From: GYS-P2D sp964522505
GTDB taxonomy: Bacteria; Bacteroidota; Bacteroidia; Chitinophagales; Saprospiraceae
DNA: 64,000 bases
Direction: 5' to 3'
Assembly (NCBI GenBank): GCA_964522505.1
Contig: CAZFWJ010000012.1
Span: 1 to 64,000, forward strand
Under the pieces are notes generated by a model, which searched no databases, was not told the DNA's origin, and saw only the letters and a list, made by a program, of their open reading frames with translations. The first letter of the stretch is position 1; every line of letters starts with the position of its first letter. Shown here one piece after another: positions 43,751 through 53,297 of the stretch. Position numbers and translations under genes: made by a program.

Positions 43751-44253
43751 CACGGTTTCAATTCTTCCCAAGATCGCATGGTATCATACCAAGGATAGAA
43801 TCGATAGTTAAAGTATTTCAGGATGCTGATTCAAAAATTACCAGCGATTCAAATAAATACACAAGCAATGAAGTCTTGCAACATTTGGAATTGGGTTTAG
43901 AGGAGATAGATTTTGTCGTAGAAAAGAGTAAAAAGAAAAACGATAAAATACACGTTCCTGTGCTATTTGGAGTGGATAATAAAATTGATAAAAGCTTCAA
44001 TGCCGATGCCTTAAGTAAAGACGGTAAAATTGTGATTGAAGTTGAGGCTGGCAGAGCCGTCGATAATAACCAGTTTCTCAAAGATATTTTTCAAGCATCT
44101 ATGATGTTTGAAGTGGAATACTTAGTTATTGCCGTTCGGAATGATTACAGAGGCGCTGATGATTTTACTAAGATTTATACATTTTTAGAAACACTTTATA
44201 TAAGCAGCAGGCTTCAATTACCTCTAAAAGGAATTCTTCTAATAGGATATTAG
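43747..44253 (+). CDS. Putative PD-(D/E)xK-type nuclease-fold protein
   Basis: A 168-aa protein with a nuclease-like core: FNADALSKDGKIVIEVEAGRA, where D, E and E may be the metal-binding residues, then a helix and a strand VEYLVIAVRNDYRG. The canonical ExK is replaced by EVE, as in some restriction-type nucleases, so activity is unsure. Translationally coupled to the 100-aa gene. Small accessory unit between housekeeping operons. Confidence 0.55.
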   Translation: MTRFQFFPRSHGIIPRIESIVKVFQDADSKITSDSNKYTSNEVLQHLELGLEEIDFVVEKSKKKNDKIHVPVLFGVDNKIDKSFNADALSKDGKIVIEVEAGRAVDNNQFLKDIFQASMMFEVEYLVIAVRNDYRGADDFTKIYTFLETLYISSRLQLPLKGILLIGY

Positions 44254-44386
44254 ATATTGATAGATGGTATGTTCTCATTATTTCTAATCATCATGAAGCA
44301 TACAGTCTTGATCAATCTCTACAGAGACAAGAGAACCGACTGCCGACTTAGGTAAAAAAAGAAACTTCAATAAATCTTTAATGACT

Positions 44387-44394
44387 TAATTTTG
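44387..44394 (+). promoter_or_regulatory. mnmG: -7 box directly upstream of mnmG
   Basis: TAATTTTG matches TAnnTTTG and lies 5 bp before the mnmG ATG at 44400. If used, transcription would start at or next to the ATG, giving a leaderless mRNA. No -33 TTG was found. Confidence 0.35.
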
Positions 44395-44399
44395 CGTTC

Positions 44400-46265
44400 A
44401 TGTTTCCACATTATGATGTCATAGTAGTAGGTGCCGGGCATGCCGGATGTGAAGCAGCTGTAGCAGCGGCTAACATGGGTTCGAAGGTATTGCTGGCTAC
44501 CATGAATATGCAGACTATCGCACAGATGTCTTGCAATCCCGCCATGGGTGGCGTAGCCAAGGGGCAGATCGTCAGAGAGATCGATGCATTGGGTGGATAC
44601 TCAGGTATCGTGACAGATCATACCATGATACAGTTTAGGATGCTCAACAAGTCTAAGGGACCGGCGATGTGGAGCCCACGTGCACAGAGTGACAGGATGA
44701 TGTTTGCTGCGAAGTGGCGTGAGCTACTGGAAGCCAATGAAAATATAGACTTTTGGCAAGAGATGGTCACAGGACTGATCGTTAAAGATGGCAGATGCCA
44801 TGGGGTACATACCAGCATCGGACTTGAGATACCGTCGACTACAGTAGTGTTGACTAACGGTACCTTCCTCAATGGGCTCATCCACATCGGCGAGAAACAA
44901 CTCGGTGGCGGTCGTGCTGGAGAGCGAGCCGCTAAAGGAATCACAGAACAACTGGTGGATTTGGGATTTGAGTCGGGGCGGATGAAGACAGGTACACCTC
45001 CGAGGATAGATGGAAGGACCCTTGACTACAGCAAAATGGAGACCCAAGCTGGAGATGAAGAAGTGTGCAAATTTTCATTTACCGATACACCAGTATTAAA
45101 AGAACAGCGCCCCTGTCATGTTACCTATACCTCGCCAGAGGTTCATGAAACCTTGAAGGAGGGTTTTGATAGATCGCCGATGTTCAATGGCAGGATCCGA
45201 GGGCTTGGGCCAAGATATTGCCCATCTATAGAAGATAAAATCAATCGCTTTGCTGATCGCGATAGACATCAATTGTTCGTTGAGCCAGAGGGATGGAATA
45301 CCTGCGAGATTTATGTCAATGGCTTCTCGTCGTCACTTCCTGAGGATGTACAATACAAAGCATTAAAGAAGGTCCCGGGATTTGAAAATATGAAGATGTT
45401 CAGACCGGGCTACGCCATAGAGTATGACTTCTTTCCGCCCACACAATTGAAGCCCTCTCTGGAGACTAAACCCGTGGAGAATCTATTTTTCGCTGGGCAA
45501 ATCAATGGGACTACAGGATATGAAGAAGCTGCTTGTCAGGGATTGATGGCTGGCATCAATGCACACCTGAAGCAAGAAGAAAAAGACCCGTTCATCCTCA
45601 AGCGCTCTGACGCATACATTGGCGTATTAGTAGATGATCTGGTTAACAAGGGGACCAAGGAACCATATCGGATGTTTACCTCACGTGCAGAGTATCGCAT
45701 CTTGATTCGCCAAGACAATGCTGATCTCAGACTTACTCCGATTGCTCAATCACTGGGCATGAAGGGCCTTGAGCAGCGCATGGAACAAGTCGCTAAAAAA
45801 CAAGAAGCCATTAAAAACATAGAGAAATATCTCGGTTCTACCTCGATCACTCAAGATCAAGCCAATGACTTACTGAGCTCTGTCAACTCTTCCCCACTGA
45901 AACAATCCGTCAAGCTCAAGTCTGTATTGAGTAGACCTAAGCTGCACCTAGCCGATCTAGTAAAGATTCATGAACCCCTGAATCAATTCTTAGCTGACAT
46001 TCCCAAACAATTTGTGGAGTCTGCCGAAGTAAATATTAAGTATGAGGGCTATCTTTCTAAAGAACAAGAGATGGTTGAAAAAATGAATAGACTTGAGAAC
46101 CTCGTCCTCAAGGATGATTTTAGTTATGACGGTATAAGTTCTCTTTCTTCAGAAGCTCGCGAAAAGCTCGAAGAAATAAGACCTATGACAATCGGTCAAG
46201 CTAGTCGCATTAGCGGCGTATCGCCATCTGATATTTCTGTTTTATTAGTTCATGTGGGTAGGTAA
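44400..46265 (+). CDS. mnmG: tRNA uridine-5-carboxymethylaminomethyl synthesis enzyme MnmG
   Basis: A 621-aa FAD enzyme that with MnmE modifies U34 of several tRNAs. FAD motif GAGHAGCEA (11-19). GidA signatures include SCNPAMGGVAKGQIVREIDALGG and NGTTGYEEAACQGLMAGINAHL. Full length. The ATG at 44400 is close to a -7 box. Alone here; mnmE is not in the window. Confidence 0.97.
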   Translation: MFPHYDVIVVGAGHAGCEAAVAAANMGSKVLLATMNMQTIAQMSCNPAMGGVAKGQIVREIDALGGYSGIVTDHTMIQFRMLNKSKGPAMWSPRAQSDRMMFAAKWRELLEANENIDFWQEMVTGLIVKDGRCHGVHTSIGLEIPSTTVVLTNGTFLNGLIHIGEKQLGGGRAGERAAKGITEQLVDLGFESGRMKTGTPPRIDGRTLDYSKMETQAGDEEVCKFSFTDTPVLKEQRPCHVTYTSPEVHETLKEGFDRSPMFNGRIRGLGPRYCPSIEDKINRFADRDRHQLFVEPEGWNTCEIYVNGFSSSLPEDVQYKALKKVPGFENMKMFRPGYAIEYDFFPPTQLKPSLETKPVENLFFAGQINGTTGYEEAACQGLMAGINAHLKQEEKDPFILKRSDAYIGVLVDDLVNKGTKEPYRMFTSRAEYRILIRQDNADLRLTPIAQSLGMKGLEQRMEQVAKKQEAIKNIEKYLGSTSITQDQANDLLSSVNSSPLKQSVKLKSVLSRPKLHLADLVKIHEPLNQFLADIPKQFVESAEVNIKYEGYLSKEQEMVEKMNRLENLVLKDDFSYDGISSLSSEAREKLEEIRPMTIGQASRISGVSPSDISVLLVHVGR

Positions 46266-46320
46266 CAAAGGAAAGTCGATTCATTTATATTGGGAAAAGA
46301 TAGCTTGGCGTTATTCATAT

Positions 46321-47793
46321 ATGCGCCAAATCATCCTGATACTATTCAGTTTGCTGTCTGCGGAGGTCTGCAGCAGTCAATATGGCATTGAGGAATTCAA
46401 CCGAGAAGTACGCTTCATAAATGAGTCTATACACGGCGCACTTGTCTTACACCGCATCTACGAGAGCTTCAATCAAAATATTAATAAATACGTAGACCTC
46501 CCAAGCTATGAGCTCAACAACTATGGCAATAAGGATCTTCCTAACAACGTCTACGATGATCCTGAACAATGGTTTTATGACGAGTCTCCGAACAAATTAT
46601 ATCAGGAGATTCGTAAATACACTCATAATAATGGAAGCCCGCCAATAGTCCAAAATATTCATAATATCTCTCAAAAACTCAATGGAGATCGCTTTAGAAT
46701 AGATGAGCTTTCTAACAGCCCCAATATCAATGAGCTCAGCGTTATAAAGGAACTCTATGATGGACTAGAAGGGGCAGTAGCTTACTTTGACAACCTGAGA
46801 GCATCAGTGGAGTCATATGATCGACTGCTCGAACAGCTCCGATATGATAATGCCCTCAGTGAAAGTCAAAAAGTAGTGTATACGGCTGTGGCTGAAATTC
46901 ACTTTGACATCAAAAAAATCATACGCAATCTAGGTAGAGATAACCAAAGTGCTGTAATCCGCAGTTTGTCCAAAATAGAACAGGAAAAGAACTGGCTCAA
47001 CGTTAGCATTAATGATCTCAAGTCACAAGCTGAAGCTAAAAGCCTAAGAAGTCTGGTTGGAAACATCAATAACATCGTTGCGGAACTTTCGAACTATGTA
47101 AACAACCCTTCAGTACCAGAAGAATATGCATTGTTTGGTAAAGGCTACTATTATCAAAATGTGGTCCTACTGACCTTGATGAATCGTTACGGCAATGGTT
47201 ACGTCACCGAGTTCAACCAATTCCTAAAACAATACAACTGGCCCGTTCTCCATCTGACAGAAGAGCCACATTATCTAAAAATCATCTATCCAGAGACTAC
47301 GCCAAAAGAATTATTGGACAATCCCCTAGAGGAGATCACTACATTAGAGCAACTGCGAAGTCAACCTCTTGATCCTATTAAAGCCAAACCTATAGACACA
47401 TTCTATGCTGAAGGCAAGGAAAAAGAGCAAGCACAGCAGCTCGAAAGAGACATACCTGTCAATATCACTCATACACACGTGATCTATGTAGATTCACAAT
47501 TCTTCGATATACAGTTGTACGATCATCTTATAAAGGATGGTGATATGGTCTCCATAAATGTCAATGGAGAGTGGGTGTATAATGACATCTCGTTAGAAAA
47601 AGAGGCGAAAACGATTCAGTTAGAGGTCTCGCCAACTAAGCGCAACTATATCATGGTTCAAGCAGTAAATGAGGGCTGGCGTCCGCCTAATACAGTTGGC
47701 GTGCGCTATATCAGCAATGGTAAGGTCGAGAATATCATTATCGCCAATGATCTTAATTCGGCAGAACTTATAGAAATAAAATACCGCCAATAG
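46321..47793 (+). CDS. Exported protein with C-terminal beta-sandwich domain
   Basis: A 490-aa exported protein. ATG at 46321 is chosen because it begins the signal peptide (MRQIILILFSLLSAEVCSSQ); the upstream start at 46252 would place the signal inside. Residues ~20-340 are helical and unrecognised. The last ~110 residues (DSQFFDIQLYDHLIKDGDMV, INVNGEWVYNDISL, VQAVNEGWRPPNTVGVRY) match a beta-sandwich seen in many exported Bacteroidota proteins (DGD-V/I-S and PPNT signatures). Function unknown; 33 bp before the TPR gene. Confidence 0.7.
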   Translation: MRQIILILFSLLSAEVCSSQYGIEEFNREVRFINESIHGALVLHRIYESFNQNINKYVDLPSYELNNYGNKDLPNNVYDDPEQWFYDESPNKLYQEIRKYTHNNGSPPIVQNIHNISQKLNGDRFRIDELSNSPNINELSVIKELYDGLEGAVAYFDNLRASVESYDRLLEQLRYDNALSESQKVVYTAVAEIHFDIKKIIRNLGRDNQSAVIRSLSKIEQEKNWLNVSINDLKSQAEAKSLRSLVGNINNIVAELSNYVNNPSVPEEYALFGKGYYYQNVVLLTLMNRYGNGYVTEFNQFLKQYNWPVLHLTEEPHYLKIIYPETTPKELLDNPLEEITTLEQLRSQPLDPIKAKPIDTFYAEGKEKEQAQQLERDIPVNITHTHVIYVDSQFFDIQLYDHLIKDGDMVSINVNGEWVYNDISLEKEAKTIQLEVSPTKRNYIMVQAVNEGWRPPNTVGVRYISNGKVENIIIANDLNSAELIEIKYRQ

Positions 47794-47826
47794 CATGACG
47801 AACCATAGAATCCTAAAGCTTCTTGT

Positions 47827-49332
47827 GTGAGTAGTATTGGCAGAGTTATTCTATTTCTATTAATTAACATTTCTAGTGTATCTGGTCAATCCTATTTCGA
47901 TTATAACAACGATATAGGTCAAGCGTATAACTACATCTTACAGCTCAAGATGGATAGCGCCCAGCACATCTTAGATCAGCTAAAAGTGAATACTCCTGAT
48001 AATCTGGCCTCATACCATGTAGAAAACTATATTGACTTTTTTACTGTCTTTCTGGGTGAGCAAGAACAAGATTTCAAAGACTTCGAAAAGCGAAAAGATG
48101 CCCGACTCAATATTATCAAGCAAGAAGAAGTTGACTCTCCTTTCTGGAGATTATCGCAAGCAGAAATAGCCTTACAATATGCTTTAGTTCGTAGCAAGTT
48201 CGGCGAGTACCTCAGGGCAGGTTGGGATGTTAATAGAGCTAATAAGCTCCTTAAGAAGAATCAATCGGTCTATCCCGATTTTAAGCTTAATTATAAAAGC
48301 TTATCAGTGATTCATTCGCTTATGGGTTCGCTTAAAGGGATCAGGCGAAGCTTAGTACAGCTATTTACCTCCATGGATGGTGACTACGCTCAAGGGATTC
48401 GTGAAATCGAAGATCTTTATCAAGCACCCATATCAGATCAATATATCTTCACTCAAGAAATCATAGCCATCAGAGCTTTGATCAGCATACATGTCGAGAA
48501 GAATCCAGAACTGGCATACAACATCATCAATCAGGAAGATATTAAGGCCGTGAAAAGCCCGACTCTGGACTTCGTACGTTACTCTGTGAGCAAGAACTAT
48601 GATCAATCTACGGAACAAACAGATGAGATGCTCGAGATTGCCATATCACATGGAGGCAACTTATCATTTGATTATTTGCGGCTCTTGCTAGGTACTGAAT
48701 ATCTGCAACAAGGTGATGCTCAAGCAGAAAAACACCTCATGTATTTCATCGACAATTTCAGAGGTAGACATTATATCAAGGAAGCCTATCAGAAGATGGC
48801 GTGGTATGAGCTTGTCATGAATGATGATGAAGCTGCTTATAAACATTGGATGGCGAAGCTTATTCAAGTGGGTCATACTTCCATTGGAGAGGATCAGCAG
48901 GCTCACCGAGATGCAGCATCTGGGTTAATCCCGCACAAAGACCTTTTACAAGCAAGGTTATATTATGATGGTGGCCGCTATTCCGCCGCCCTACACCTTT
49001 TGGGTAAAGTAGACTTAGTCGATCTCTCTGTCGAAAATCAAATAGAGTATCGGTATCGCAAAGCTCGAGTGCTACAAGGCTTGTTCAGATATACTGAAGC
49101 TATTGAACAATACAAGCAAGTCGTCTCTGTCGGTTCAAGTAGTGATCGCTATTTTGCTTGTAGTGCCGCATTACAGCTGGGAATAATTTGCTCCATCCAG
49201 GGAGAATACGATAAAGCAAATGTCTTTTTCATGCGATGTTTATCTATCAACCCAAAAGAGCATAAAGAGAGCCTTCACCAAAAAGCCAAAAGTTGGCAAT
49301 TAAGAATAAAGGGGCGCCAATACAAAGATTAG
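47827..49332 (+). CDS. Exported TPR-like repeat protein
   Basis: A 501-aa protein. The GTG at 47827 is used because no upstream ATG is in frame; the first 21 residues are a signal peptide (ending SVSG). The body is all-helical; TPR-like pairs are clearest near the C terminus (YYDGGRYSAALHLLGKV, LQGLFRYTEAIEQYKQV, QGEYDKANVFFMRCLSI). Probably a secreted or periplasmic scaffold. It directly follows the 46321 gene and is likely co-expressed. Confidence 0.75.
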   Translation: MSSIGRVILFLLINISSVSGQSYFDYNNDIGQAYNYILQLKMDSAQHILDQLKVNTPDNLASYHVENYIDFFTVFLGEQEQDFKDFEKRKDARLNIIKQEEVDSPFWRLSQAEIALQYALVRSKFGEYLRAGWDVNRANKLLKKNQSVYPDFKLNYKSLSVIHSLMGSLKGIRRSLVQLFTSMDGDYAQGIREIEDLYQAPISDQYIFTQEIIAIRALISIHVEKNPELAYNIINQEDIKAVKSPTLDFVRYSVSKNYDQSTEQTDEMLEIAISHGGNLSFDYLRLLLGTEYLQQGDAQAEKHLMYFIDNFRGRHYIKEAYQKMAWYELVMNDDEAAYKHWMAKLIQVGHTSIGEDQQAHRDAASGLIPHKDLLQARLYYDGGRYSAALHLLGKVDLVDLSVENQIEYRYRKARVLQGLFRYTEAIEQYKQVVSVGSSSDRYFACSAALQLGIICSIQGEYDKANVFFMRCLSINPKEHKESLHQKAKSWQLRIKGRQYKD

Positions 49333-49339
49333 CGCCCCT
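49311..49339. terminator. Hairpin at the end of the TPR gene
   Basis: GGGGCGC (49311-49317) pairs with GCGCCCC (49332-49338) across a 14-nt loop that includes the TPR stop codon region. The two flanking genes converge here. There is no full U-run on the plus strand. Confidence 0.45.
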
Positions 49340-49370
49340 ACAAAAAAATCATTCTAAAAAGCGGCTTCGC

Positions 49371-51164
49371 TTATTTCTTCTTCAGATTTTTAAGTTTTGC
49401 ATCACGATCTCGTCTTACGATACGCAAGCCACTACCATCTACACAGAATCCTACGAAATCATATCTGCCAAATCGGCCATCTAAGCTCACAATTTGATTG
49501 CCACTCGCATCCAAAATCTCTGCGAATCCATCGCCATAGTCACAGCAGATACCATCGCCATAGCTATCTTGTAGTTCTAACTCATAGCATCCCTCTGTTA
49601 ATTCAAACTCCTGAGTAATCACCTGATTAGCACGACCATCTTGGTAAGGTCCGCCAACATATAACTCGTTGAAATCTTCATCGAGTATATACCATGTTGT
49701 CTCTGAACCCCAATCATCTAATGTCAATCTGAGTGTATATGAGCTAGAGCTAGTGTCTCCTCCATTGTCATCTGATCCTCCCGCTACTATAAATGTCTCA
49801 ATGGCGGCAAACGGTGTCCATCCTTGCGCACAACGAGTTCTCAACTGATACTGGTACTCAATCCCAGGAGTTAGTTCTGACAGTGTAATCTGAGATGGTG
49901 TTGTATTCATATTCATCCATCGGTTGGTTCCTGCTTCTCGATATCTGATTCGATATCTTATTACATCTGGCATATCCATCCAATCTATCAGTACACTTGT
50001 AGTAGACTGACCAGTTGCTGTTGAGGACTGAGGAGCCTCACATATATCCGCAGTTGGATCAGATCCATCATCAGAGGTGTCATCAGTGCCAGTGTTATTG
50101 TCATTGTCAGTAGTATCATTACCGCCATCAGTGGTATCACCTGTATTTCCACCATCTAGAGTATTTCCGATTACATTGCTGGCATTATTAGATAGATTGT
50201 TTAGGTTAGCTGCGGCATAATTTTCCATTCTAAGGGCCTGACCACCGCTAAACATATACATACACGCATCATTCACATAATCCATGTAATTCATGTGCAT
50301 ATCTATAGAGCCACAGCTACTCACACCTACTTGAGGACATCCACTATAATCACTTGCTTGATTAGGAGTGTCCGCAACATCATCATCACGATTACATCCA
50401 TTGCCCCAGATATGATCTAGCAGGAAGTAGTGGCCTACTTCATGGGTGAGAGTACGTCCTAAGTCAAACGGTCCTTCTGGACGAACTATACCACATCCTC
50501 CACCTACACCAAATGCTGATGCATCTACTACTACGGCATCACCATTGCCAGATCCTCCTAATGGAGCGAAACCAAGGAGTCCTGTATTAGGCTGAACGAT
50601 GATATTCATATAGCCGCTCCATTCATTGGCGCGATCTCCATTAGTCTGGTTGATTGTAACAGCAGAGTCTCCATTCTGAAGGTTAAATCCATTTGGGTGA
50701 TTACGATCTGCAAGAACAAATCTCAAGCATGCCTCTCCATTGGTTACCCCAGGAAAGAATCCTGCTGCTTGACTAGTCCACTTATCGATATCACTATTCG
50801 CACCAGCAAAATCTTTATTGAGGATATCGACTTGACTTTGTGCCAATGCAACTAAACATGCACGCTGATTTGTATTAGCCCCTTGATAGTGCACAGCTAC
50901 AGGTATTATAACAGGATCATTACATTGAACCTTATGCTGTCGTTTTTGATTCATCTGCTTGAATTTTTCAAGTCGCACATCATACCCTTTCTTATAAGCA
51001 GGATCGCTAAGTAGTAATGACATGTGTTCATCTGAGCCACAAGTCCTATGACGATCAGAGAATGAAACATCCTCATCAAACAAGTCAGGAGTATCAAAGT
51101 CATCGTTGCATGAATAAAGAAGTACGAAGAATAAGATACCGATTAAGAACTTTAAATTTTTCAT
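49371..51164 (-). CDS. Pappalysin-like M43 zinc metalloprotease lipoprotein
   Basis: A 597-aa lipoprotein protease. ATG at 51164 gives a signal with lipobox YSC (Cys19); an upstream Met adds a non-signal leader. The catalytic motif is HEVGHYFLLDH (His241, Glu242, His245, His251), where the usual Gly is a Leu; a Met-turn follows (MHMNYMDY). Then a Gly/Asp/Thr-rich linker (~335-375), a fibronectin III domain (~378-465) and a C-terminal DGICCDYGDG-type domain. No type IX sorting domain ends the protein. Likely degrades extracellular protein. Confidence 0.88.
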   Translation of the reverse strand: MKNLKFLIGILFFVLLYSCNDDFDTPDLFDEDVSFSDRHRTCGSDEHMSLLLSDPAYKKGYDVRLEKFKQMNQKRQHKVQCNDPVIIPVAVHYQGANTNQRACLVALAQSQVDILNKDFAGANSDIDKWTSQAAGFFPGVTNGEACLRFVLADRNHPNGFNLQNGDSAVTINQTNGDRANEWSGYMNIIVQPNTGLLGFAPLGGSGNGDAVVVDASAFGVGGGCGIVRPEGPFDLGRTLTHEVGHYFLLDHIWGNGCNRDDDVADTPNQASDYSGCPQVGVSSCGSIDMHMNYMDYVNDACMYMFSGGQALRMENYAAANLNNLSNNASNVIGNTLDGGNTGDTTDGGNDTTDNDNNTGTDDTSDDGSDPTADICEAPQSSTATGQSTTSVLIDWMDMPDVIRYRIRYREAGTNRWMNMNTTPSQITLSELTPGIEYQYQLRTRCAQGWTPFAAIETFIVAGGSDDNGGDTSSSSYTLRLTLDDWGSETTWYILDEDFNELYVGGPYQDGRANQVITQEFELTEGCYELELQDSYGDGICCDYGDGFAEILDASGNQIVSLDGRFGRYDFVGFCVDGSGLRIVRRDRDAKLKNLKKK

Positions 51165-51270
51165 TGTAGATTTTTTTGAATGTTTTGAAATTATCTCGCC
51201 TCCCAAGCGATTACATCATCGAAATACTGACTTATTCGCTCATGAAATTTTGGATTTCATAGCAAGCAGT

Positions 51271-51304
51271 GGGTTTATTATACATTCACGGGTTTTTATT
51301 ATAC
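51271..51304 (+). promoter_or_regulatory. Tandem direct repeats, candidate LytTR binding site
   Basis: GGGTTTATTATAC (51271-51283) and GGGTTTTTATTATAC (51290-51304) repeat about 19-21 bp apart, 60-90 bp upstream of the LytS-type kinase. LytTR regulators bind spaced direct repeats, so autoregulation is plausible. Inverted repeats lie just upstream (ATGAAAT...ATTTCAT at 51242-51260) and overlapping the right end (CTTCCA-GTT-TGGAAG at 51304-51318). Confidence 0.45.
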
Positions 51305-51361
51305 TTCCAGTTTGGAAGCAGCTAAGGACAAATCTACCTTGTGTCCTATAATTGATAATCA

Positions 51362-52393
51362 GTGGATACATCTATACGAGCATTCATATTTGATACTAAG
51401 TATAAACCCTGGAGACACCTGCTTTTCTGGGTGTTCATCTATACTGATGAATTACTCTCGCTGGTAGGCTTAACAGAGGAATTGGATTTTCCTCAAGTGA
51501 TAATAGCCCAGCTCACTATTGATATCATAACAGTATACATCACCCTGTACATATTGATACCCCGATATCTTCAGACTAAGCAATATGCTTTTTTCGTGAT
51601 CATGGTATTCTTGATGATTTTCATCAACATCCACTGCTTCTTTTTCATTGAAACCTATTACTACTACTATGAGGATGGTCACCTCTCCTATTATATCAGT
51701 TCATTCGTGGTAACTGCCAGCATGATAGGCTTAGCGATGGCGATTAAACTGTTGAAACATCAAGTACTGCAGGGAGAAGAACGGCAAGAATTAATCAATC
51801 AAAAAAACAAGGTCGAGCTACAAGCACTCAAGGATCAGATTAACCCTCACTTCTTATTCAATGTGCTCAACACCATTTATATACAGACCAAAACCGATAT
51901 AACGGCTGCCTCAGAATCTATTATGAAGCTATCTGATCTATTGAGATTTCAGATCTATGATGCTGAACAGAAGGACTGGATATCCTATCAACAAGAAAAA
52001 TCCTTTCTTGTCAACTACTTAGATCTTGAGGTAATGAGACGGGATGGCCTGACCTATCAATGGATAGAAGAGGAGGATCTGAGTCAATATGCCATACCAA
52101 CTTTTCTATTTCTACCACTTGTCGAAAATGCCATTAAGCACTCCCGCACAGCTCTTGCCTCTGGGGAGTCCATTACAATAGAGGTAATGCGAGACCAGCA
52201 ATGGTTGAAACTAAGATGTACTAATAACATAGGCGATATCGTACATGAAGTGGGAGGATTTGGATTAGAGAATCTCAAGAAACGCCTGAGTCTCCTTTTT
52301 ACTAACGAGGTGCCACTTGTGTTTGAAGAGAAAGAAGGTATTTTTAAGGTAGAGCTATCGCTACCGATCGATGAATTACATAATAATAGATGA
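51362..52393 (+). CDS. LytS/YehU-type membrane sensor histidine kinase
   Basis: A 343-aa kinase of the His_kinase (PF06580) type: about four membrane helices (~15-130), a coiled linker, then QINPHFLFNVLNTIYIQT with the phospho-acceptor His, and an ATPase end with ENAIKHS and GFGLENLKKRL. Start is GTG at 51362. It overlaps the regulator by 23 bp. Ligand unknown. Confidence 0.88.
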   Translation: MDTSIRAFIFDTKYKPWRHLLFWVFIYTDELLSLVGLTEELDFPQVIIAQLTIDIITVYITLYILIPRYLQTKQYAFFVIMVFLMIFINIHCFFFIETYYYYYEDGHLSYYISSFVVTASMIGLAMAIKLLKHQVLQGEERQELINQKNKVELQALKDQINPHFLFNVLNTIYIQTKTDITAASESIMKLSDLLRFQIYDAEQKDWISYQQEKSFLVNYLDLEVMRRDGLTYQWIEEEDLSQYAIPTFLFLPLVENAIKHSRTALASGESITIEVMRDQQWLKLRCTNNIGDIVHEVGGFGLENLKKRLSLLFTNEVPLVFEEKEGIFKVELSLPIDELHNNR

Positions 52394-53078
52394 TGAGCCT
52401 ATAGCGCGTCAGGGGGTTAAGCTTCTTGCAGATCAGCTATCTTATCTCAACTATATTGCAGAATATCCCAATCCTATCGTCGCTCATGAGCATATAACCG
52501 AGGATATTGACTTGCTCTTCCTTGATATCGAAATGCCCGGACTTAATGGCCTTGAATACCTGCGCAGCTTAAATCCGCAGACTGCTGTAATCTTGACAAC
52601 AGCTTATCCACAACATGCCCTTGAGGCCTTTGAACTTGACGTCGTCGACTATCTCGTCAAGCCAATCAAGCTTGCTCGTTTTATTAAGTCGGTAGAAAAA
52701 GCGCAGACGATTAAATTGCTCCAGAATGCCCCTGCAGAAGTAGAATTGCAGTCGGAAGAAATCTATATCAAAGCAGATCGTAAGTTTCATAAGGTGAGCT
52801 ATGCCGATATAATTTATATCAAGGGGATGAAGGATTACGTCATGATACATACCTCATCTAAGAAATATATGACAGCGCTAAATCTCAGTACAATCATGAA
52901 ACAACTGCCTGAGACTCTATTCGCTCGCATCAGCAAGTCTTATATCATCAATACGCAGCATATAGTTTCAGTAGGAGTTGACTATGTGGATGTTGCAGGC
53001 GACGAGCTCAACTTAGGCCTATCCTATAAAGAAGCATTCATCAATACTCATGTGAAGAGTACGTTGTTGAAGCGATGA
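52371..53078 (+). CDS. LytTR-family response regulator
   Basis: A 235-aa regulator: receiver with the phospho-acceptor in LLFLDIEMPGLNG, TTAYPQ and Lys in VKPIKL, then a LytTR DNA-binding domain (VSYADIIYIKGMKDYVMIHT, FARISKSYIINTQHIVSV). Partner of the upstream kinase; direct repeats upstream of the kinase may be its target. Confidence 0.93.
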   Translation: MNYIIIDDEPIARQGVKLLADQLSYLNYIAEYPNPIVAHEHITEDIDLLFLDIEMPGLNGLEYLRSLNPQTAVILTTAYPQHALEAFELDVVDYLVKPIKLARFIKSVEKAQTIKLLQNAPAEVELQSEEIYIKADRKFHKVSYADIIYIKGMKDYVMIHTSSKKYMTALNLSTIMKQLPETLFARISKSYIINTQHIVSVGVDYVDVAGDELNLGLSYKEAFINTHVKSTLLKR

Positions 53079-53297
53079 GGTCCCTTTCTTAGTGACCAAA
53101 GTGGAGACATTTTCGGTATTGAATCTCACTCTTCACAGCTCTATCGATCTTCTAAGTACTTATCACAGTTTTCTTTTTCATCTGGATCATATTCACAGAA
53201 AATGATCAGTTTATTAGAAAACCTTGCCATAGTATAGAACTACCAAGAGATTAATAACCAGTGAAATTTCTTGTGACAATAAGTGTATCATTTTCTA

